The position numbers were made by a program, and so were the translations under genes. Shown piece after piece: positions 8,139-14,773 of a DNA stretch of 16,150 bases. Positions within the stretch are counted from its first letter, which is position 1. Every line of letters starts with the position of its first letter. The stretch lies in NCBI GenBank assembly GCA_035532215.1, contig DATKRK010000164.1:1-16150 (forward strand), read 5' to 3'. This stretch comes from JAICIG01 sp035532215. GTDB lineage: Bacteria; Planctomycetota; Planctomycetia; Pirellulales; JAICIG01. A model generated the notes under the pieces. It was not told where the DNA came from and ran no database searches. It worked only from the letters and a program-made list of their open reading frames with translations.

Positions 8139-8194
8139 GTTATGCTTTAGCATAACTCTCCTCGTGACGATGGTTATGCTGAAGCATAACCTAC
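8135..8194. repeat. REP-like inverted pair, family A (GTTATGCT / AGCATAAC)
   Basis: Two perfect hairpins, GTTATGCTTTAGCATAAC (8139-8156) and GTTATGCTGAAGCATAAC (8173-8190), are bounded by GTAG (8135-8138) on the left and CTAC (8191-8194) on the right. The unit is therefore GTAG-hairpin-spacer-hairpin-CTAC, a BIME-like arrangement. The GTAG contains the TAG stop codon (8136-8138) of the cytochrome gene. It may also act as a bidirectional terminator between the convergent genes. Confidence 0.85.
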
Positions 8195-8241
8195 GGACTA
8201 CTGGCAAGCTATTTTCGAATGCGGACAGCGCGCTCGGAGCC

Positions 8242-8333
8242 GTAGGGTGCGGCGCAGCCGCACGCGCCTCGCATTTTGCTGCGTCGCTGCGGGCGTCGAG
8301 CGCCAAGCGCGTGGGGCTATCGCCCCACCCTAC
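8242..8333. repeat. REP-like inverted pair, family B (GTAGGGTG ... CACCCTAC)
   Basis: GTAG (8242-8245) leads into a hairpin GTGCGGC-GCA-GCCGCAC (8247-8263). About 47 bases later a hairpin GTGGGGC-TATC-GCCCCAC (8311-8328) is followed by CTAC (8330-8333). The outer ends GTAGGGTG and CACCCTAC are themselves complementary. This again has a BIME layout, in the spacer between the convergent cytochrome and aceF genes. Confidence 0.75.
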
Positions 8334-8340
8334 TCGGCTC

Positions 8341-8415
8341 CCATCGGGCGAGGGCGCCCGGGCCTCCAAGGCGCCCGGAACTCCATCGGGCGAGGGCGCC
8401 CGGGCCTCCAAGGCG
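8341..8415 (-). repeat. Two direct copies of a GGAG-type REP-like palindrome, family C
   Basis: A 33-base unit occurs identically at 8341-8373 and 8383-8415 (42-base period). On the minus strand it begins GGAG and contains the palindrome arms CGGGCG and CGCCCG around the core GCGCCCTCGCCCG. The family recurs at 15921-15945. The second copy ends five bases before the aceF stop codon (8421-8423, minus strand). Confidence 0.75.
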
Positions 8416-8420
8416 GTCGG

Positions 8421-9761
8421 CTAATTCGCCAACAGCAGCCGGCCGGGGACTTGCAGGAAGTTCTTGACTTCGTTCAAGAACCGAGCCGCGGCGGCGCCGT
8501 CGATCAGGCGATGGTCGTAGGAAATGCTCAAGGGCATCATCAGCCGCACTTTAATCTCGTCATCAACGATCACCGGCTGCTGCCGCGAGCGACCAACGAG
8601 CAGAATGGCTACCTCCGGATGGTTGATGATCGGCGTCGAGTAGGCGCCGCCGATCGCGCCCAGGTTGCTGATCGTGAACGTGCCGCCGCGCATGTCTTCC
8701 AGGCCGAACTGGTTGTTGCGAGCCTTGGTCGAAATCTCGGCCAGCGCCTGGGCCAGTTGCGGGATGGTCAGGCGATCGACGTCGCGGACCACCGGCACGA
8801 CCAACCCGCGGTCGGTATCGACCGCCACGCCGATATTGACGTAGTCCTTGTAGACGACCTGGTCGCGCTCCATGTCAAGCGAGGCATTGATCACCGGGTG
8901 CAATTGCAACGCGTGGGCCACGGCCTTCATCACGAACGGCAGCATTGTCAGCTTGACGTCGGGACTGACCGTGCTGGCCATGCCGCCTTTGCGAATGCGA
9001 TCGAGCTCCGTGATGTCGGCGTCGTCGAAGTTGGTGACGTGCGGAATCGTCGAGGCCGAGCGGGCCATGTTGACGGCGATCGTCTTGCGGATCCGCGACA
9101 AGGGCTGAATCTGCAGCGTGCCCCATTGGTCTTGCCCGGGCGCGGCGTTGGGCACGGTCACCGTCTTCTTCGCCTGTGCGGGGGCGAAGGCCGTCGATTC
9201 GCGAACGGCCTTTTTTACGTCCTCTTCCGTGATCCTTCCGCTGGGGCCTGTGCCGGAGACGCGCGATAGATCGACGCCCAGCTCGCGCGCCAGCCGCCGC
9301 GTGGCCGGACCGGCGGGCGCCATCACGGCCGTGGCGGCCGCCGCGCCGCCGTTCGGCGAAACGGGCGCCGGAGCAGTCACCGGCGCCGCCGGGGCCGTAG
9401 CCGGTTGTTGGGCTGCCGGCGTTTGCGGCGCCGGAGCGGCCGCCGCCGCCTTGGGCTCGGGCGCCGGGGCGGGTTTGGCGGCAGGCGGCGCCGCGGCCGG
9501 TTTCGCCGACGCAGAGGCGCCGGCCGCAGCTTCGATCGACAGCAGCACGTCGCCCACGGGCACGTTCTGGCCCTGCCGAACGTGGATTTTCGTGATCTTG
9601 CCCGCGTGCGGACAGGGGAGCTCCACCGTGGCTTTGCCGGTCTCGACCTCGAACACGTTCTGATTGGCTTTGATCTCGTCCCCTTCGTGGACCAAGACGC
9701 TGACGATGTCGCCCGCGTCGATGTTTTCGCCCAGCGAGGGAAGTTTGAAGTCGATTGGCAT
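8421..9761 (-). CDS. aceF: Pyruvate dehydrogenase E2, dihydrolipoamide acetyltransferase
   Basis: A 446-residue core subunit that moves the acetyl group from E1 through lipoyl-lysine to coenzyme A. Domains in order: one lipoyl domain (1-77, lipoyl lysine K43 in ETGKATVELP), an Ala/Pro-rich flexible linker (78-150), a peripheral subunit-binding domain (about 152-187, TRRLARELGVDLSRVSGTG), and the catalytic domain (about 215-446) with the active-site motif DHRLIDG (416-422, H417). E. coli AceF has three lipoyl domains, so this is a short form. The ATG at 9761 begins the lipoyl domain directly (MPIDFKLPSLGE). An in-frame upstream start at 9794 would add eleven residues from repeat sequence and is less likely. 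No good Shine-Dalgarno is visible. It lies 113 bases downstream of aceE and is probably co-transcribed with it. Confidence 0.95.
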   Translation of the reverse strand: MPIDFKLPSLGENIDAGDIVSVLVHEGDEIKANQNVFEVETGKATVELPCPHAGKITKIHVRQGQNVPVGDVLLSIEAAAGASASAKPAAAPPAAKPAPAPEPKAAAAAPAPQTPAAQQPATAPAAPVTAPAPVSPNGGAAAATAVMAPAGPATRRLARELGVDLSRVSGTGPSGRITEEDVKKAVRESTAFAPAQAKKTVTVPNAAPGQDQWGTLQIQPLSRIRKTIAVNMARSASTIPHVTNFDDADITELDRIRKGGMASTVSPDVKLTMLPFVMKAVAHALQLHPVINASLDMERDQVVYKDYVNIGVAVDTDRGLVVPVVRDVDRLTIPQLAQALAEISTKARNNQFGLEDMRGGTFTISNLGAIGGAYSTPIINHPEVAILLVGRSRQQPVIVDDEIKVRLMMPLSISYDHRLIDGAAAARFLNEVKNFLQVPGRLLLAN

Positions 9762-9766
9762 AGCGG

Positions 9767-9787
9767 CTTTCGGTGTTCGGTATTCAG
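9767..9787. repeat. Three 7-base tandem units before aceF
   Basis: The units CTTTCGG, TGTTCGG and TATTCAG (plus-strand reading) are adjacent at 9767-9787, five bases upstream of the aceF ATG. They occupy the place where a ribosome-binding site would be expected. This may be chance, or a degenerate short tandem repeat. Confidence 0.4.
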
Positions 9788-9796
9788 CGATCAACC

Positions 9797-9875
9797 GTAG
9801 GTCGGGCTTTCAGCCTGACGCAACCGTAGGTCAGGCTTTCAGCCTGACGGCGTCAGGCTGGAAAGCCTGACCTAC
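9797..9875. repeat. Triple REP-like cluster, family D (GTCAGGC / GCCTGAC), between aceE and aceF
   Basis: Copy 1: GTAG 9797-9800 with hairpin 9801-9819 (one G-T pair). Copy 2: GTAG 9826-9829 with hairpin 9830-9848. Copy 3, inverted: hairpin 9852-9871 followed by CTAC 9872-9875. All have arms GTCAGGC and GCCTGAC around a 5-6 base loop. The last base of the inverted GTAG (9875) is also the final G of the aceE stop codon. In the aceE-aceF transcript this cluster makes three stem-loops. Confidence 0.85.
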
Positions 9876-12556
9876 TAGGCAATCATCGGGTCAATTTTGT
9901 CAGGATGAATTCCCAAATCCTTGATGGCCTGCGGCAGTTGGCTCTTGTCGAACTGGCCGCGCTTGGCCAGTTGTTGCAAGGCGGCCAGCGTGATGCACTC
10001 GGCGTCGACCTCGAAGTGCCGCCGCAAGTGTTCGCGAGTTTCGCTGCGTCCCAGGCCGTCGGTGCCCAGGGCCGTCAGGCCGCCGGGAACCCAAGGCGAA
10101 ATCTGCTCGGAAATCGCCCGGATGTAATCCGAGGCGGCGATGCACGGGCTTTGCTCGCCCGCCAGAATTTGCTCCAAGTACGACTGCCGCGGTTTTTCCG
10201 CCGGGTGCAGCATGTTCCAGCGATCGCAGGCCTGCGCGTCGCGGCGCAGCTCGGTGTAGCTGGTTACGCTCCAGGCCTGGCTTGAAACCTTGTAGCGCTC
10301 AGCCAGAATCTGCTGGGCCCGCAGCGCCTCGCGCAAGATCGTGCCGCTGCCGAACAGTTGAACTTGCGGAGATTTCGCCCCGGCCTCGACTTTACCCAGC
10401 TTGTACATGCCGCGGACGATGCCTTCCTCGGCGCCCGCGGGCATGCCGGGCATCGTGTAGTTCTCGTTATACAACGTCATGTAATAGATGACGTTGTCGC
10501 CCTCTTCGTACATCCGCCGCATGCCTTCCATGACGATCACGGCGGTCTCGTAGGCGTAGCACGGATCGTACGAGCGGACGGTCGGGTAAGCCATCGAGAA
10601 CAGGTGACTGTGCCCGTCTTCGTGCTGCAAGCCTTCGCCGTTCAGCGTGGTGCGGCCGGCAGTGCCGCCGAGCATGAAGCCCTTTGCCCGGGCGTCGGCC
10701 GCGGCCCACACCAGATCGCCGATGCGCTGAAAGCCGAACATCGAATAGTAGATGAAGAACGGAATCATATTGATTCCGTGCGTCGTATAAGACGTGCCAG
10801 CGGCGATGAACGAAGCCATCGAGCCGGCTTCGGTGATGCCTTCTTCCAGAATCTGCCCGTCCTTAGCCTCGCGGTAATACATCAACTGTTCGCTGTCGAC
10901 CGGTTCGTACAACTGGCCGGTATGCGCGTAGATGCCGCACTGGCTGAACAGCCCCTCCATGCCGAAGGTGCGCGTCTCGTCGGGAATGATCGGCACGATG
11001 TAGCGGCCGATATCCGAGTGCTTCAGCAGCCGGCCGAAATGCCGCCCGAAGGCCATCGTCGTCGAAACTTCGCGATTTCCGCTGCTGGTCAGCGATTCGG
11101 GAAACTCCTCGACGCGCGGCACTTTCATCGTCAGCGGCGTCGTCACGCGCGTCGGCACGTAGCCGCCGAGCGCTTGGCGCCGCTCGCGCAGGTATTGCAT
11201 CTCGGGGCTGTCGTCCGGCGGCCGATAGAAGGGCGCCTTCGCCACCTCCTCGTCGGAAATCGGAATGCCGAAGCGGCTGCGGAAATCGCGATATTCCTGC
11301 TCGTTGAGCTGCTTCTGGTTGTGCGTGACGTTGCGACCTTCGCCCGCTTCGGCCAGACCGTAGCCCTTGATCGTCTTGGCCAGGATCACGGTCGGCTTGC
11401 CGACGGTTTCGACCGCGGCCTTGTAGGCGGCGTAGACCTTCGCCGGGTCGTGGCCGCCGCGGCGCAGCGAACGCAGCTTGTCGTCGGTCAGGTGGCTGAC
11501 CAGTTCTTCCAACTCGGGATACTTGCCGAAGAAGTGCTCGCGGATGTAGCTGCCCGGCATGACGGTGTATTTCTGATACTGGCCGTCGACGACCTCGTTC
11601 ATCCGCTGCACGAGCAGGCCGCTCTTGTCTTGAGCCAAGAGCGGATCCCAATCGTCGCCCCAGATGACTTTGATCACGTTCCAGCCGGCGCCGCGGAAGG
11701 CGCCTTCCAGTTCCTGAATGACCTTGCCGTTGCCGCGCACCGGGCCGTCGAGCCGCTGCAAGTTGCAGTTGATGACGAAGATCAGATTGTCGAGCTTTTC
11801 GCGCGAGGCCAGCGTGATGGCGCCCAACGTCTCGGGCTCGTCGCACTCGCCGTCGCCCAGGAAAGCCCAGACCTTGCGGCCGTTCGTATCGAGGATGCCG
11901 CGATCGCCCAGGTACTTGTTGAAGCGGGCCTGGTAGATGGCCATGATCGGCCCGAGCCCCATCGAGACGGTCGGGAACTCCCAAAAGCCGGGCATCAGCC
12001 AGGGATGCGGATAGCTGGATAGCCCGCCTCCTTCGGCCAGTTCCTGGCGGAAATTGATAAGTTGCTGCTCGCTCAAGCGGCCTTCGAGAAACGCGCGGGC
12101 GTAAATGCCCGGCGAGGCGTGGCCCTGGAAGTAGATGATGTCGCCCGAGTAATCATCTGCTTTACCCTTGAAGAAGTGGTTGAAGGCCACTTCGTACAGC
12201 GTGGCGGCCGAGGCGTAGGTCGAAATGTGGCCGCCGAGGCCGTGGTGCTGATGATTCGCCCGCGAGACCATCGCCATCGCGTTCCAGCGGATGATGCTCT
12301 TGATCCGCCGCTCGATCTCGCGGTTGCCCGGATAAAGAGGCTGACGGTCGACGGGGATGGTGTTGATATACGGCGTATTGATGGCGAACGGCAGTTCGAT
12401 GCCTTGGCGGCTGGCGGCTTCGTCGAGAACCGAGAGCAGGAACTTGACCCGTTCCGGGCCCTTGGCTTCCAGGACGTATTGCAACGATTCCAGCCATTCG
12501 GCGGTTTCGGCGGGGTCGAAGTCGGCGCCTGCCGGAACAATTTCGGCCTGTGCCAT
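9875..12556 (-). CDS. aceE: Pyruvate dehydrogenase E1, homodimeric type
   Basis: An 893-residue thiamine diphosphate enzyme that decarboxylates pyruvate and acetylates the lipoyl group of E2 (E. coli AceE is 887). The thiamine diphosphate motif runs from GDG (234-236) to NCN (263-265), with the AceE hallmark NCNLQRLDGPVRGNGK. Histidine-rich active-site segments are visible at NHQHHGLGGHIS (101-112) and GHASPGIYARAF (H146). The mobile-loop region is recognisable in GYGLAEAGEGRNVTHNQK. The ATG at 12556 has GGGAG eight bases upstream. This is the single-chain E1 type, not the two-chain PdhA/PdhB type. The gene lies between lpd and aceF on the same strand. Its stop TAG is immediately followed by a second in-frame TAG formed by the REP-like repeat. 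Confidence 0.97.
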   Translation of the reverse strand: MAQAEIVPAGADFDPAETAEWLESLQYVLEAKGPERVKFLLSVLDEAASRQGIELPFAINTPYINTIPVDRQPLYPGNREIERRIKSIIRWNAMAMVSRANHQHHGLGGHISTYASAATLYEVAFNHFFKGKADDYSGDIIYFQGHASPGIYARAFLEGRLSEQQLINFRQELAEGGGLSSYPHPWLMPGFWEFPTVSMGLGPIMAIYQARFNKYLGDRGILDTNGRKVWAFLGDGECDEPETLGAITLASREKLDNLIFVINCNLQRLDGPVRGNGKVIQELEGAFRGAGWNVIKVIWGDDWDPLLAQDKSGLLVQRMNEVVDGQYQKYTVMPGSYIREHFFGKYPELEELVSHLTDDKLRSLRRGGHDPAKVYAAYKAAVETVGKPTVILAKTIKGYGLAEAGEGRNVTHNQKQLNEQEYRDFRSRFGIPISDEEVAKAPFYRPPDDSPEMQYLRERRQALGGYVPTRVTTPLTMKVPRVEEFPESLTSSGNREVSTTMAFGRHFGRLLKHSDIGRYIVPIIPDETRTFGMEGLFSQCGIYAHTGQLYEPVDSEQLMYYREAKDGQILEEGITEAGSMASFIAAGTSYTTHGINMIPFFIYYSMFGFQRIGDLVWAAADARAKGFMLGGTAGRTTLNGEGLQHEDGHSHLFSMAYPTVRSYDPCYAYETAVIVMEGMRRMYEEGDNVIYYMTLYNENYTMPGMPAGAEEGIVRGMYKLGKVEAGAKSPQVQLFGSGTILREALRAQQILAERYKVSSQAWSVTSYTELRRDAQACDRWNMLHPAEKPRQSYLEQILAGEQSPCIAASDYIRAISEQISPWVPGGLTALGTDGLGRSETREHLRRHFEVDAECITLAALQQLAKRGQFDKSQLPQAIKDLGIHPDKIDPMIA

Positions 12557-12666
12557 AGGACAAGCTCCCTCATTGACAAAATCAATCGTAAAAGCAGCAA
12601 AGCCGCCACGACTAGAATCGCCCCAACCTAAAGCGGCTAGGCGCTTTGCGTTTGATGCCCCTGGTC

Positions 12667-12695
12667 ATTATTCCGCAATCCTCAAGGTCCGTAAA
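12667..12695 (-). promoter_or_regulatory. Putative sigma70-like promoter of aceE
   Basis: On the minus strand TTTACG (12695-12690), a 17-base spacer, then AATAAT (12672-12667, five of six to TATAAT). Predicted start is near 12660, about 104 bases before the aceE ATG. That leader carries a small inverted repeat AAAGCG (12630-12635) / CGCTTT (12642-12647). If real, aceE and aceF can be transcribed apart from lpd. Confidence 0.4.
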
Positions 12696-12713
12696 GTCCA
12701 ACGGCGCCTGTCT

Positions 12714-12808
12714 CTGGCGAGCGGCGGGCGCCAGCCCCCAGGTAACGTAGCCTACCGCTTCGCACCGAAAACGAGTTGCCGCTTTAACCCGGAGGCTGAT
12801 GCCTCCGG
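12714..12808. repeat. GC-rich hairpins between lpd and aceE, REP-like
   Basis: Two palindromes are seen: CTGGCG / CGCCAG arms (12714-12719, 12729-12734) and CCGGAGGC-TGAT-GCCTCCGG (12789-12808, perfect 8-base arms). Between them GTAG (12747-12750) and CTAC (12752-12755) stand head to head. The second hairpin lies 36 bases past the lpd stop and could serve as an lpd terminator, although no clear T-run follows. The stretch 12809-12843 is GC-rich without a clean palindrome. Confidence 0.5.
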
Positions 12809-12843
12809 CTCGCCGCCTGCGGCCCGCCGCCTCCTGGTCGCCG

Positions 12844-14268
12844 CTACTCCCTCCGTTTGGGGCGGTAGATTTCGGTCGCCAGCCCCAAATACGCCTCGCC
12901 CGCGAAGGCCAGCGTCTCGCTCAAGGTCGGATGCGGGTGAATCGTATCGGCCAGATCGCGCGGCGTGCAGCCCATCTCGATCGCCAGGACACCTTCGGAA
13001 ATCAGATCGCCGGCGTCCGGGCCGACAATGCCCACGCCGAGCACGCGGTCGGCTTCTGGATCGACGATGAGCTTCGTCAGGCCTTCGGTGCGGCCGAGCG
13101 ATTGCGCCCGGCCGCTGGCCGCCCAGGGATAACGCGAGACCTCGACCGTGCGGCCTTCTTTCTTGGCCTGCTCTTCGGTCAACCCAGCCCAGGCGATTTC
13201 AGGATCGGTGAACACGACGGCCGGAATGGCCAACGGATTGAACTCGGCCGTGCCGCCGTGCAGGACTTCGACGGCGACCTTGCCCTCGTGCGAAGCTTTG
13301 TGGGCCAGCATCGGCTCGCCCGCCACGTCGCCGATCGCCAGAATATGCGGATCGGCCGTGCGCTGCTGGCGATCGATCTCGACGAAGCCGCGCTGGTTGA
13401 TTTTGACCTGCGTGTTTTCCAGGCCGAAGCCGCCGCTTGACGGCTTCCGCCCGACCGAGACCAGCACGCGGCTGTAACGCTCGCTGCGCGTCTTGCCGTC
13501 GGCGTCTTCGAAGGTCACTTCCACCGCCTCGCCCCGATCTGCCAGAGATTTGACTTTGGTGTTCAGATAAATGCCCGCATACAGCTTTTCCAGCCGGGCG
13601 TGCAGCGGTTTGACCAGATCGCGATCGGCGCCGGGCAGCAAGCCGGCGGTCAGTTCGACGACGCTGACTTTCGAGCCCAGTTCGGCGTAAACCGTGCCCA
13701 TTTCCAGGCCAATGTAGCCGCCGCCGACGACCAGCATGCTTTCCGGCACGTCGGGCAGTTCCAAGGCGCCGGTCGAGTCCATCACGCGATCGGTCGGCAG
13801 ATCGAAGGCCGGAATCTTGGCCGGCACGCTGCCAGTGGCCAGAATGCAATAGTCGAACGTGAGCTGATCCCCGTCACGCGTCGCTGGATCGCCGCCTTCG
13901 AGCCGCAGGGTCGTGGAGTTCTCGAACACTCCCTTGGCCTGGATCACGCGCACTTTGCGCTGCTTGGCGAGTTGCTTCAGCCCGCCAGTCAACGTGGAAA
14001 TCACCTTTTCCTTGCGGGCCCGCAAGACGTCGATCCGCACGCCGGGCGGCTGGTAGTCGACGCCCCACTCGGTCATTTCGCGGGCTTCGCTGATGACTTT
14101 GGCCACGTGCAGCAGGGCCTTGGAAGGAATGCAACCTCGCAGCAAACACGTGCCGCCGAGCCGAGGGTCGGTTTCGACGATCGCGACTTCCATCCCCAAA
14201 TCGGCCGCCAAAAACGCCGCGGCATATCCGCCGGGTCCGCCGCCGAGCACGACCAAATGTGTATGCAT
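12844..14268 (-). CDS. lpd: Dihydrolipoamide dehydrogenase (E3)
   Basis: A 474-residue FAD-dependent enzyme that reoxidises the dihydrolipoyl group of E2 and passes electrons to NAD. FAD-binding GGGPGG is at 9-14. The redox disulphide is C41/C46 in GGTCLLRGCIPSK. The NAD-binding GGGYIG is at 182-187. The second FAD motif (ILAIGDVAGEPMLAHKASHEG region) is near 309. The catalytic pair is H446 and E451 in HPHPTLSE. Length is typical. The start is placed at the ATG at 14268, just before the beta strand and GGGPGG. An in-frame GTG at 14313 would translate the REP-like repeat and is rejected. Ribosome-binding sequence is weak. It is first in the lpd-aceE-aceF set. E3 may also serve other 2-oxoacid dehydrogenases. 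Confidence 0.96.
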   Translation of the reverse strand: MHTHLVVLGGGPGGYAAAFLAADLGMEVAIVETDPRLGGTCLLRGCIPSKALLHVAKVISEAREMTEWGVDYQPPGVRIDVLRARKEKVISTLTGGLKQLAKQRKVRVIQAKGVFENSTTLRLEGGDPATRDGDQLTFDYCILATGSVPAKIPAFDLPTDRVMDSTGALELPDVPESMLVVGGGYIGLEMGTVYAELGSKVSVVELTAGLLPGADRDLVKPLHARLEKLYAGIYLNTKVKSLADRGEAVEVTFEDADGKTRSERYSRVLVSVGRKPSSGGFGLENTQVKINQRGFVEIDRQQRTADPHILAIGDVAGEPMLAHKASHEGKVAVEVLHGGTAEFNPLAIPAVVFTDPEIAWAGLTEEQAKKEGRTVEVSRYPWAASGRAQSLGRTEGLTKLIVDPEADRVLGVGIVGPDAGDLISEGVLAIEMGCTPRDLADTIHPHPTLSETLAFAGEAYLGLATEIYRPKRRE

Positions 14269-14288
14269 ATGCGAGTTCAGTTCAAAAA

Positions 14289-14413
14289 GTAGAAGCGGCG
14301 TCTCGACGCTCACGTAGAAGCGGCACCCTGCCGCTTAAAAGGCATCTTGCCGCTTAAAAACGTAGAAGCGGCATCTTGCCGCTCTCGACCGCGCGGCAGG
14401 ATGCCGCGTCTAC
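14289..14413. repeat. REP-like cluster, family E, five copies upstream of lpd
   Basis: Copies: a degenerate one starting with GTAG at 14289; a full one at 14314-14336 (GTAG, arms AAGCGGCA / TGCCGCTT, loop CCC); a 5'-truncated one at 14341-14355; a full one at 14362-14383 (loop TCT); and an inverted one at 14392-14413 ending in CTAC. All lie between the predicted lpd promoter and the lpd ATG, so they would be in its leader. The same family is at 216-239. Confidence 0.85.
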
Positions 14414-14483
14414 GGGATGCGGCCATCGTCTCGTCCCATGTGCCCCGAGCGCCCAGCAAGCGTCGGGACAATCGGAAACGGCT

Positions 14484-14512
14484 ATCTTAGCGACCTGTCC
14501 GCGCGCTGCCAA
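14484..14512 (-). promoter_or_regulatory. Putative sigma70-like promoter of lpd
   Basis: On the minus strand TTGGCA (14512-14507, five of six to TTGACA), a spacer of exactly 17 bases, then TAAGAT (14489-14484, four of six). Predicted start is near 14477, giving a leader of about 210 bases that contains the REP-like cluster. This is the best promoter candidate in the window. Confidence 0.45.
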
Positions 14513-14773
14513 CGGCCGACGACAGCCGCGGCAAGCCTTTCGGAAGATTGGAGCGGGGCCATCTATTGAATGCTACGGCGCCGGACGAGCGCGCCCGCGG
14601 GTTTGCGAGAATAGCGAGACGCGCAGTCGGACTGGCGTCGCAGCAAACCGTTACAACCGCGCGAATGCCTATAGTTTAACGTGCGACGCGCCTCTGCCGC
14701 AGATTTTGTTCTTGAAGCGTAGCGCCGCCCCATCGCCCTGGCAAGATTGCGATATTAGAATCAATCCCGGTTT
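14513..14773. other. Intergenic stretch without a recognisable gene
   Basis: Together with the cluster and promoter above it forms the 505-base divergent space between lpd and the metallopeptidase gene. I see no repeat, RNA gene or convincing ORF here. A TATAGT (14670-14675) could be the -10 of the plus-strand gene, but there is no good -35 at the right distance. Confidence 0.5.

Noticed and set aside
8341..8415. CRISPR array
   Set aside because: Only two units with a 9-base gap, palindromic GGAG-type sequence also found elsewhere singly, and no cas genes.
10358..12022. 554-codon plus-strand ORF opposite aceE
   Set aside because: Shadow of a very strongly conserved gene; no domain and no ribosome-binding site noticed.
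12557..12660. Riboswitch or pyruvate-sensing leader before aceE
   Set aside because: Only a 6-base-arm inverted repeat is visible and no known riboswitch core is recognisable.
14269..14313. Upstream GTG start for lpd
   Set aside because: It would encode part of the REP-like repeat; the ATG at 14268 fits the family N-terminus.
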